Shown here piece by piece: positions 4,888-11,147 of a DNA stretch of 14,144 bases. Made by a program: the position numbers and the translations under genes. Below the pieces are notes generated by a model. That model saw nothing but the letters and a program-made list of their open reading frames with translations, was not told where the DNA came from and did not search any database. The stretch covers positions 1 to 14,144 of the forward strand of contig JAPDJZ010000046.1 in the NCBI GenBank assembly GCA_029258815.1, in the 5' to 3' direction. Every line of letters begins with the position of its first letter. Within the stretch, counting starts at the first letter, position 1. Source of the DNA: an archaeon (GTDB taxonomy: Archaea > Thermoproteota > Nitrososphaeria_A > Caldarchaeales > Wolframiiraptoraceae).

Positions 4888-5739
4888 ATGCTCTTAGGCG
4901 CTCACGTCTCTATCTCGGGCTCGATCGATAAGGCCGTTGATCGGGCTAGGGAGCTCGGATGCACCACCTTCCAGATGTTCACCCGCAACCCCAGGGGCTG
5001 GACGGCGAAGCCCTTAAAGAAGAAGGAGGTCGAGGCTTTTAGGGAGAAGTTTCGGGAGGCCGGCTTCAAGATCGCCGTAGCCCACATGCCCTATCTCCCG
5101 AACATCTCCTCGCCCAATAAGACAGGTCATAGGAGGTCGGTGAACTCGCTTATCCAAGAGCTTAAGAGGGCTGGCCGGCTGGGATTACGGTACCTCGTGG
5201 TTCACGTCGGAAGCCACCTCGGGAAGGGGATCGAGGTCGGGATCAGGCAGGCCGCGAAAGCCGTTAACACGGCCCTATCCAAGGTCGATAACGACGTGCT
5301 CATCCTATTGGAGAACATGGCCGGGCAGAGGAATAGCGTCGGATCGAGGTTCGAGGACATCCGGAAAATCCTAGACCTGATAGAGGACGAGGATAGGGTC
5401 GGGGTCTGCTTGGATACGTGCCACGCCTTCGCGGCTGGATACGACTTCAGGACCCGGGAGGCGATAGAGAGTACGCTGAAGGAGTTCGACAGGGTGATCG
5501 GGTTGAAGAGGCTCAAGGTCGTTCACGTCAACGATTCCAAGGGCGATCTGGGAAGCGGGGTCGATAGGCATGAGCACCTCGGTATGGGGAAGATCGGCGA
5601 GAGGGGGTTCTTCGAGCTAACCCACCACCCCGTAATCAGGCCTCTCCCCCTCATACTCGAAACGCCCGTCGATTCGCGGGGAAACTTCGCGACGAACCTG
5701 GCTAAGCTTAAGGAGCTTTACCTGAAGGAGGCTCTATAA
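4888..5739 (+). CDS. nfo: Endonuclease IV (AP endonuclease)
   Basis: A 283-residue TIM-barrel AP endonuclease that cuts 5' of abasic sites in base-excision repair. All nine zinc ligands of the family are visible and are offset by exactly three from E. coli Nfo: H66, H106, E142, D176, H179, H213, D226, H228 and E258. Diagnostic stretches are LGAHVSISGSI at the start, FTRNPRGW (31-38), CLDTCHAFAAGYD (174-186), VHVNDSKG (212-219) and DRHEHLGMGKIG (226-237). The length equals the usual family length (E. coli 285), so the protein is complete. ATG 4888 is preferred because it begins the conserved LLGAHVS strand and lies about 26 bp from a TATA-like box. The GtrA-like gene starts 3 nt after the stop and is likely co-transcribed. 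Confidence 0.97.
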   Translation: MLLGAHVSISGSIDKAVDRARELGCTTFQMFTRNPRGWTAKPLKKKEVEAFREKFREAGFKIAVAHMPYLPNISSPNKTGHRRSVNSLIQELKRAGRLGLRYLVVHVGSHLGKGIEVGIRQAAKAVNTALSKVDNDVLILLENMAGQRNSVGSRFEDIRKILDLIEDEDRVGVCLDTCHAFAAGYDFRTREAIESTLKEFDRVIGLKRLKVVHVNDSKGDLGSGVDRHEHLGMGKIGERGFFELTHHPVIRPLPLILETPVDSRGNFATNLAKLKELYLKEAL

Positions 5740-5742
5740 CCC

Positions 5743-6168
5743 TTGGGCGCCATCGAGAAGATCGCGAGCTGGGTTCGGCGCAAGGTATTCTCGGCGACCT
5801 TTCTAAAGTTCGGGATCGTGGGCGGATCGGGAGTGGCCGTCAACTACCTCTGCTACTGGGCTCTCGTGGAGCTCGCGGGATTAAATCACCTGTTGTCAAG
5901 CGTCTTGGCGACCGAAGCGGCTATTCTCAATAACTTCACCTTCAACGACCTATGGACCTTCAGGGGGAGGAGGAAGGCAAAGCTGTGGTTCAGGTTATTG
6001 AACTTCCACTGGTCTCGAATTCTGGGGCTTCTGGTTACCGTCGGAAGCCTATACCTTTTGGTCGATTTAATGGGCTTCGATAAGCTCGTATCCTACATAT
6101 TCGCGATAGGGCTGGGAACGCTGACAAACTTCTTCACGAGCGACCTGTTCGTCTGGCCTGAGAAGTAG
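5743..6168 (+). CDS. GtrA-like four-helix membrane protein
   Basis: A 141-residue protein with four predicted membrane helices (about 22-42, 48-66, 92-110 and 114-133). It has the family marks KFGIVGGSGVAVNY (22-35) and NNFTFNDLWTFR (63-74). GtrA-like proteins are thought to help move lipid-linked sugars across the membrane, often fused or next to a polyprenyl-phosphate glycosyltransferase. Here there is neither fusion nor glycosyltransferase neighbour, so its partner is encoded elsewhere or its task differs. The start is TTG 5743, 3 nt after endonuclease IV; an ATG is absent nearby, so the translation level may depend on coupling. Its last 35 bp overlap the convergent thiW gene. Confidence 0.85.
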   Translation: MGAIEKIASWVRRKVFSATFLKFGIVGGSGVAVNYLCYWALVELAGLNHLLSSVLATEAAILNNFTFNDLWTFRGRRKAKLWFRLLNFHWSRILGLLVTVGSLYLLVDLMGFDKLVSYIFAIGLGTLTNFFTSDLFVWPEK

Positions 6169-6727
6169 CCCCGCGGAGCGATAGCTGCTCCAAGATGCGG
6201 CTTCTATCGAGAGCTATCAGAACAGCGTAGCCTAGAACCGCTCCGGGAACGGAGCTCGCAGCCCATCCGGCCCAGAAGATCGGTAGAAGCTGGTAAACTC
6301 CATACTCCTCGATCATCCCCAGAAGCCTTAGATCTCCGACGGCTGGAGCGATCAAGAATATCGAGAGGGTTCCGCCTATCAGAACGGTTCCTATGGGCTC
6401 CGCGAGCGCCGCGGAATATTTCAGAAAGGGGTTTCTCGATCTACGGGTTAGGAGGTATGCTAGGCCGACGACTATCGCCCCGGGGACGCCTCCCGGAAAC
6501 GCGTAGATCGTACCGATTCCCAGAAAGTTTCTAATCAACCCTATCAGGATCGCCGCGGCGGCTCCCCACCACGGGCCTAGAAGGACTCCGGCTAACGCGT
6601 TTATCATGTGCTGGCCCGGGAAAGCCTTGGTGGTTAGGAATGGGAACCAGAGTAATGGCGCTATTATCACTCCGAGGGCCGTCAGAGCCGTTAGGAGGGA
6701 GAGCTTCCTAAGCGCTAGGCTATCCAT
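6134..6727 (-). CDS. thiW: ThiW-like thiazole transporter S component
   Basis: A 197-residue membrane protein with about five to six helices (roughly 10-30, 43-68, 78-94, 106-128, 146-172). The stretch AFPGQHMINALAGVLLGPWW (35-54), with GLIRNFLGIGTIYAFPGG (63-80), is characteristic of ThiW, the predicted substrate-binding subunit of an energy-coupling-factor transporter for the thiazole part of thiamine. The ECF module (EcfT and ABC ATPases) is not in this window; the neighbouring P-loop protein lacks an ABC signature and is not it. ATG 6727 is 25 nt from an A/T-rich patch read in both directions. The gene diverges from the ATPase and ThiD-ThiN genes, which agrees with a thiamine salvage cluster. 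Its basic C-terminal tail (after about 175) overlaps the end of the GtrA-like gene. Confidence 0.87.
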   Translation of the reverse strand: MDSLALRKLSLLTALTALGVIIAPLLWFPFLTTKAFPGQHMINALAGVLLGPWWGAAAAILIGLIRNFLGIGTIYAFPGGVPGAIVVGLAYLLTRRSRNPFLKYSAALAEPIGTVLIGGTLSIFLIAPAVGDLRLLGMIEEYGVYQLLPIFWAGWAASSVPGAVLGYAVLIALDRSRILEQLSLRGATSQARRTGRS

Positions 6728-6750
6728 CCGATGGAGGGCTTAGCTTTCGT

Positions 6751-6763
6751 CGATAAAAACTTG
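6751..6763. promoter_or_regulatory. Shared A/T patch: divergent promoter for thiW and the P-loop gene
   Basis: CGATAAAAACTTG is TATA-like on both strands. To the left it predicts a thiW transcript starting near 6733, a few bases before ATG 6727. To the right it predicts a start near 6782, about 30 nt before ATG 6812. One element could therefore set both transcripts. Confidence 0.45.
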
Positions 6764-6800
6764 ATTAGTCATTCCCGCGGTCTCCCAGCGGGAGGCCGAA

Positions 6801-6808
6801 GGAGGGAG
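6801..6808 (+). promoter_or_regulatory. Shine-Dalgarno deciding the P-loop ATPase start
   Basis: GGAGGGAG lies 3 nt before ATG 6812. The earlier in-frame ATG 6731 has no such site, is only 3 bp from the divergent thiW start and precedes the predicted transcript start. Confidence 0.5.
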
Positions 6809-6811
6809 TGG

Positions 6812-7360
6812 ATGAGGATAGATTTCCGGGAGCTTCTGGGCAAGCGGGTTCTCGTCGTGGGCGAGGTCGGCTCGGGAAAGACCAGGCTACTGGCTAGGTT
6901 CCTCGAATTCCTAGTTGATTCCGGCTGCGGCCCCGAGGTTACCCTAATAGATCTCGCTCCGAGCTATCGGGGGGTTGGGAGGCTCGTCGAGGAGCACACC
7001 GACGCCGTTCGCGCGATCCGCTACCTCAAGCCCGATAAAATCTTCCCTCCGAGGCTTCTAGGAAGAAACCGAGAAGAGGTCTTGAAGTACGCGGAACTGA
7101 ATTATGGGGCTGCGGAGAAGCTTTTCGGGAAGTTCGCGGAAAACCCCTCGAAGATACTTTTCATAAACGATCTAACGATCTACCTTCACCGCGGCGGGGT
7201 CGAGGAGCTCTTGGAGCTGATCGGGCTTGCCGAGACCTTCGCCGCGACAGCCTACGAGGGATCCATGCTCGAGGACGATAAGGGCTCCGGAATAACCGCT
7301 AGGGAGAGGAGGCTGCTCTCGAGGCTGAAGCGGGAGATGGACATAGTTTTAAGGCTCTAG
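6812..7360 (+). CDS. Predicted P-loop ATPase of unknown function in the thiamine cluster
   Basis: From ATG 6812 the protein has 182 residues: Walker A GEVGSGKT (17-24), a strand-plus-acid TLIDLAP (44-50), Walker B ILFINDL (115-121, D120) and a conserved-looking tail AYEGSMLEDDKGSGITARER (148-167). It has no ABC signature LSGGQ, no membrane segment and no attached domain, so it is a compact NTPase that probably acts with a partner. Its position between thiW and thiDN suggests a thiamine-related or uptake role, but that rests on gene order alone. An ATG at 6731 would add 27 residues (VDKNLISHSRG and so on) that look unlike the rest. I prefer 6812 because of its Shine-Dalgarno and promoter spacing. 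thiDN follows after 23 nt. Confidence 0.75.
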   Translation: MRIDFRELLGKRVLVVGEVGSGKTRLLARFLEFLVDSGCGPEVTLIDLAPSYRGVGRLVEEHTDAVRAIRYLKPDKIFPPRLLGRNREEVLKYAELNYGAAEKLFGKFAENPSKILFINDLTIYLHRGGVEELLELIGLAETFAATAYEGSMLEDDKGSGITARERRLLSRLKREMDIVLRL

Positions 7361-7383
7361 GAGGTCTTAAAAGAACTTGAGGG

Positions 7384-8742
7384 ATGAGGGTTCCGAGAGC
7401 TTTAACCGTCGCCGGATCGGATTCGGGCGGAGGAGCAGGCGTTCAGGCGGATCTGAAGACCTTCGCGGCCCTCGGGGTTCACGGAATGAGCGCGATAACC
7501 TCGATAACCGCTCAGAACACGGTCGAGGTTACGATGATCTACGATCTGCCGGTCGAGCTTATACGGGAGCAGATTAGGGTCGTGGTGAGGGATATAGGCG
7601 TCGACGCCGTTAAGACCGGAATGCTTCATACGAGCGAGATAATAAGCGCCGTCGCCTCGGAGCTCAGGAGGGTCAACGCCCCGATAGTCGTCGACCCGGT
7701 CATGGTCGCGAAGAGCGGGGCCAAGCTTCTCGAGGAGGAGGCCGTAAGATCCTTCGTCGAAGAGCTCCTACCCATGGCATACGTCCTTACGCCGAACGCC
7801 CGGGAAGCCGAGGTCCTATCGGGGATTAGGGTTAGGGATCTCGAATCCCAGAAGGAGGCGGCTAGGAGGATCGCCGAGCTCGGCGCCAGATGCGTCGTGG
7901 TTAAGGGAGGCCACCTACCCGGAGAAAGGGTCTCAGACGTATTATACTGCGATGGAGAATTCAGGATCTACGAATCCGAGAGGATCGAGAGCAGGAATAC
8001 TCACGGAACCGGATGCTCCTTCGCCTCGGCCATCGCCGCCGAGCTGGCGAAAGGTGAAGAGGTTTTCGAGGCTGTTGAAAGGGCTAAGAGATTCATCGTG
8101 AACGCGATTAGATACGGGCTCCCGGTGGGCAGGGGCCATGGCCCCGTAAACCCGCTCGGAGACCTTCTGAGATCGGCTGAAAGATTTAGGGTCATCGAGG
8201 CGATGAGGAAGGCCGTTGAGAGGCTCGAATCCCTCAAAGGAGCTTCGGCGGCCATACCGGAGTGCCAATCGAATCTATGCATGGCCATCGAGGGGGCTGA
8301 GGAGGTCGGCGACGTCGCAGCCGTCCCCGGAAGGATAGTGAGGATCTGGGATAGGGTTAAGGCCTCGGATCATCCTTGGTTCGGGGCGTCGAGCCACGTT
8401 GCTAAAGCAGTTCTAACGCTCATGAGGCATTATCCGGAGATTCGGGCGGCCATGAACATAAGATACGACGAGCAGTTCATCGAGGCTGCCAAAGATCTAG
8501 GCTGGGTCGTAAGCTTCTACGATAGGAGGGAGGAGCCTGAGGACGTTAAGCGGATCGAGGGCGCCACGATCCCCTGGGGGATTGAGACGGCGATCAAGAG
8601 GGCTGGAAGAAGGGCTCCGGATCTAATCTATCATCGAGGGGATTGGGGCAAGGAGCCCATGATGCTTATCTTCGGAAGGGACGCAGTTGAGGTCGTTGAG
8701 AAGCTCGAGAAGCTCCTCGCGAAGGTCGGGGCGAAGCCTTGA
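7384..8742 (+). CDS. thiDN: Bifunctional ThiD-ThiN: HMP-phosphate kinase / thiamine-phosphate synthase
   Basis: A 452-residue fusion. Residues 5-265 are the ThiD ribokinase-fold kinase: AGSDSGGGAGVQADLKTF (10-27), DPVMVAKSG (104-112) and the anion-hole/catalytic region NTHGTGCSFASAIAAE (205-220). It phosphorylates HMP and HMP-P. Residues about 270-450 form ThiN, the archaeal replacement of ThiE that joins HMP-PP to thiazole phosphate: IPECQSNLCMAIEGA (291-305), SDHPWFGASSHVAKAV (328-343), AMNIRYDE (356-363) and YHRGDWGKEPMMLIFG (416-431). Both parts look complete, so it is an enzyme and not only a ThiR-like regulator. ATG 7384 follows GAGGG; AGTTTTAAGG inside the end of the preceding gene (7345-7354) could be a promoter of its own. 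It overlaps trm5 by 4 bp. Confidence 0.95.
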   Translation: MRVPRALTVAGSDSGGGAGVQADLKTFAALGVHGMSAITSITAQNTVEVTMIYDLPVELIREQIRVVVRDIGVDAVKTGMLHTSEIISAVASELRRVNAPIVVDPVMVAKSGAKLLEEEAVRSFVEELLPMAYVLTPNAREAEVLSGIRVRDLESQKEAARRIAELGARCVVVKGGHLPGERVSDVLYCDGEFRIYESERIESRNTHGTGCSFASAIAAELAKGEEVFEAVERAKRFIVNAIRYGLPVGRGHGPVNPLGDLLRSAERFRVIEAMRKAVERLESLKGASAAIPECQSNLCMAIEGAEEVGDVAAVPGRIVRIWDRVKASDHPWFGASSHVAKAVLTLMRHYPEIRAAMNIRYDEQFIEAAKDLGWVVSFYDRREEPEDVKRIEGATIPWGIETAIKRAGRRAPDLIYHRGDWGKEPMMLIFGRDAVEVVEKLEKLLAKVGAKP

Positions 8743-9794
8743 GCGGTAAATCGATAAGGGTTAGCGGACACGGTCTAAAGGTTCCCAGAAGGAGGGCCGA
8801 GGACATAAGGAGAAGGCTTCTTAGGCTCGATCTCCTCGACCGCGACCTAAAGCCCATTCAGCTTGGAGAACACGTCGTCTTCCCTCTGAAAAGCGCGAAG
8901 CGAATCGAAGAAGTCGTCGGAGACGCGAATTTCGAGATTATTCTATGCGAGTTCGAGCCTAGGAGACTTAAGCCCAGATCGCTTAGAGAAGCTCTAAGAG
9001 GAAGAATACCCGACGAGCTCCTCGAATACGTCCCCTCATCCTACGACCTGATCGGCGACCTAATCCTAGTCGAGATACCCGACGAGCTGAAAGAATACTC
9101 AAAGATCATCGGTGAGGCTCTCCTGAAGCTTCATCCGAGGGCTAGAAGCGTTCTATCGAGGGGGAAGACCGTCGGCGAGTATAGGGTTAGGCTAGTCGAG
9201 GTTATAGCGGGCTCCGAAGATACCGAGACCATTTACAGGGAGCATGGATGTGTCTACAAGCTCGACCTAAGGAAGGTCTTCTTCAACCCGAGGCTCTCCG
9301 GGGAGAGGCTTAGGGTCGCAAGCCTCGTTAAGCCCGGCGAGGGAGTCCTAGATATGTTCGCCGGGGTGGGCACGTTCTCGATCCTGATAGCGAGGAGATG
9401 CAGCGGATGCAGCGTTACGGCGATAGAGCTTAACCCCGACGCGTACGGGTATCTCGTTGAGAACATCAGGCTAAACGGGGTCGAAGATATTGTCAAGCCC
9501 GTCAGGGGGGACGCTAGAGAGATTTTGAGGGAGGTCGAGGACGAGTACGATAGGGTGATCATGGATCTACCCCATAGCTCGCTCGACTTCCTCGACGTAG
9601 GGCTTAGGGTCTGCAAGCCCGAGGGAGTGATACACTTCTACGGAGCGGCGGAATCCGTAGAGCAGCTGGAGGAGAGGGTGTTCGAGAGGTCGAGATCCCT
9701 CGGCTACGCGGTCGAGGTAGAGCATCGGAGGGAGGTTATGGAGATAGCTCCCAGAAGATTCACCTTCGTCCTGGATCTCCGAAGGCTTTCTTAA
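8739..9794 (+). CDS. trm5: Trm5, tRNA (guanine-37-N1)-methyltransferase
   Basis: A 351-residue SAM-dependent methyltransferase making m1G at position 37 next to the anticodon, which prevents frameshifting. The N-terminal part (to about 165) holds the tRNA-binding regions, including DELLEYVPSSYDLIGD (92-107), the D2-domain mark. Then come YKLDLRKVFFNPRLSGER (173-190), SAM motif I LDMFAGVGTFSI (204-215), the acidic AIELNP (228-233) and VIMDLPHSSLDFL (273-285), the family's MNLP-type motif with Asp for Asn. The length fits archaeal Trm5 (about 330-350). The start is TTG 8739, whose TTGA contains the thiDN stop, so translation is probably coupled. The tRNA-Gln in this window has G36-G37, the preferred target pair. 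Confidence 0.95.
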   Translation: MSGKSIRVSGHGLKVPRRRAEDIRRRLLRLDLLDRDLKPIQLGEHVVFPLKSAKRIEEVVGDANFEIILCEFEPRRLKPRSLREALRGRIPDELLEYVPSSYDLIGDLILVEIPDELKEYSKIIGEALLKLHPRARSVLSRGKTVGEYRVRLVEVIAGSEDTETIYREHGCVYKLDLRKVFFNPRLSGERLRVASLVKPGEGVLDMFAGVGTFSILIARRCSGCSVTAIELNPDAYGYLVENIRLNGVEDIVKPVRGDAREILREVEDEYDRVIMDLPHSSLDFLDVGLRVCKPEGVIHFYGAAESVEQLEERVFERSRSLGYAVEVEHRREVMEIAPRRFTFVLDLRRLS

Positions 9795-9803
9795 CCTTTA
9801 TAC
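9794..9803 (+). promoter_or_regulatory. TATA-like box for fen1
   Basis: ACCTTTATAC predicts transcription from near 9825, about 10 nt before ATG 9835, so fen1 has its own promoter in addition to any read-through from trm5. Confidence 0.5.
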
Positions 9804-9834
9804 GGCCGGCCGGAGGCTATAGTGTCGGGAGCGT

Positions 9835-10869
9835 ATGGGCGTAAAGATCCGGGAGATAATCCCCGAGACCGCGGTTCAAAAGATAAGCCTGGAGGCTTTG
9901 GGAGGTAAGGCGATAGCCCTCGACGCCTTCAACATCCTATACCAGTTCATCACCATAATCCGGGGGCCCGATGGAAGGCCCTTAATGGATAGGCGCGGGA
10001 GGATTACGAGCCACCTAAGCGGCTTATTCTTCAGAACCATAAACCTTCTCAAGCTCGGGATCAAGCCCATCTTCGTCTATGACGGCAGGCCTCCGGAGCT
10101 TAAGCGGGCGACGGTCGAGGAGAGGGAGGAGAGGAGGGCGGAGGCCGCTAGGCTCTACGAGCAGGCCCTTAGCGAGGGGAGGATCGAGGAGGCTCAGAAA
10201 TACGCTAAGCAGGCGGCGAGCCTAAACGAGTTCATAATCGAAAGCTCCAAACGGCTGCTGACCTTGATGGGGCTTCCGGTGATCCAAGCTCCCAGCGAGG
10301 GGGAGGCTCAGGCCGCCTACCTAGCCGCCAGGGGTGACGCGTACGCATCCGGCTCGCAGGACTTCGACTCCCTGCTCTTCGGATCCCCTAGGCTCGTTAG
10401 GAACATCTCGATCGTCGGGAGGAGGAAGCTCCCGGGCAGAAGGGAGTACGTCGAGGTCGAGCCCGAGCTAATCCATCTTGATAAGCTTCTTAAGGAGCTC
10501 GGAATAACGCGAGAACAATTGATAGATCTGGCGATCTTGGTCGGAACGGACTACTGCGAGGGAGTAAAAGGGGTTGGGCCTAAGACTGCTCTGAAGCTCA
10601 TCAAGACCCATGGATCGGCCGAGAAGGCCTTGAAAGCCCTCGGGAAGAGCTTAGAAGTCGACCCGGCCGAGATAAGAAACATCTTCCTAAACCCCGAGGT
10701 TACGAAGGACTATAGGATCGAGTGGAGGGAGATCGACCGCGAGGGGGTTAAGCGCATGCTATGCGACGAGCACGACTTCTCGGAGGAGAGGGTTGATAAA
10801 GCCTTAAACGAGCTGAGGGACGCACTTCAGAAAGCCAGGGGGATGACGAGCCTCGACCAATGGTTTTAA
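9835..10869 (+). CDS. fen: Flap endonuclease 1 (FEN1)
   Basis: A 344-residue archaeal FEN1, the structure-specific 5' nuclease that removes flaps during Okazaki-fragment maturation and long-patch repair. The metal-binding acids are all in place: D30 (ALDAFN), D83 (FVYDGRPPELK), E155 and E157 (SEGEAQAAYLA), D176 and D178 (SQDFDSLLF) and D239 (VGTDYCEGV). The helix-hairpin-helix DNA clamp is GVKGVGPKTALKLIK (243-257). The C-terminus TSLDQWF is a PCNA-binding PIP box, but the usual first glutamine is M337. Length is normal (about 340). The ATG start gives the canonical MGVKIREII N-terminus. It ends convergently on the small winged-helix gene with a 4-bp overlap of stop codons. Confidence 0.97.
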   Translation: MGVKIREIIPETAVQKISLEALGGKAIALDAFNILYQFITIIRGPDGRPLMDRRGRITSHLSGLFFRTINLLKLGIKPIFVYDGRPPELKRATVEEREERRAEAARLYEQALSEGRIEEAQKYAKQAASLNEFIIESSKRLLTLMGLPVIQAPSEGEAQAAYLAARGDAYASGSQDFDSLLFGSPRLVRNISIVGRRKLPGRREYVEVEPELIHLDKLLKELGITREQLIDLAILVGTDYCEGVKGVGPKTALKLIKTHGSAEKALKALGKSLEVDPAEIRNIFLNPEVTKDYRIEWREIDREGVKRMLCDEHDFSEERVDKALNELRDALQKARGMTSLDQWF

Positions 10870-11141
10870 GATTGCTGCGGGCGCCCGGGCCTCTTGGCGA
10901 TCAGCTCGACGACCCTCCGCTCCTCGTCCAAACTCAAGACCCTAACCTTATCCCTTATCTCGAGCTTCATCAGCATCTGCCTGAGCTCCGGGAGGGTTAC
11001 GTCGAATCCGCGCTTCCTAAGCTCTTCGAGGAGATTTGATTCCATGGCTTTTCCGCCGAGCCTCTCGAGAACCTCGACTATCCTCGGGTAGATCTCGCTT
11101 CCCGGCCTCACCAGCTTCCTAGCATACTCCTTTCCAGCCAT
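10866..11141 (-). CDS. Small winged-helix-like protein downstream of cdc48
   Basis: A 91-residue protein of unrecognised family. Its layout is that of a winged helix: helix 1 YPRIVEVLERLGG (18-30), helix 2 MESNLLEELRKRG (33-45), recognition-type helix LPELRQMLMKLEIRDK (50-65), then a two-strand wing VRVLSLDEERRVVELI (66-81). The tail is basic and proline-rich (AKRPGRPQQS). It may bind DNA or act as a protein adaptor; nothing in the sequence decides. It begins 6 nt after the cdc48 stop, has no room for a promoter and must be translated from the cdc48 mRNA, which suggests a link to Cdc48 function or its control. ATG 11141 is the only reasonable start. The stop overlaps the fen1 stop. Confidence 0.75.
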   Translation of the reverse strand: MAGKEYARKLVRPGSEIYPRIVEVLERLGGKAMESNLLEELRKRGFDVTLPELRQMLMKLEIRDKVRVLSLDEERRVVELIAKRPGRPQQS

Positions 11142-11147
11142 ACCCGC

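Noticed and set aside
6728..6811. TPP riboswitch upstream of thiW or the downstream thiamine genes
   Set aside because: No CUGAGA core or other conserved THI-box segments on either strand, and predicted leaders are too short.
6812..7360. P-loop protein as an ECF/ABC transporter ATPase for ThiW
   Set aside because: It has Walker motifs but no LSGGQ signature, Q-loop or switch histidine in the ABC pattern.
8739..8742. Fusion or frameshift between thiDN and trm5
   Set aside because: The 4-bp TTGA overlap is an ordinary stop-start coupling, and both proteins are complete.
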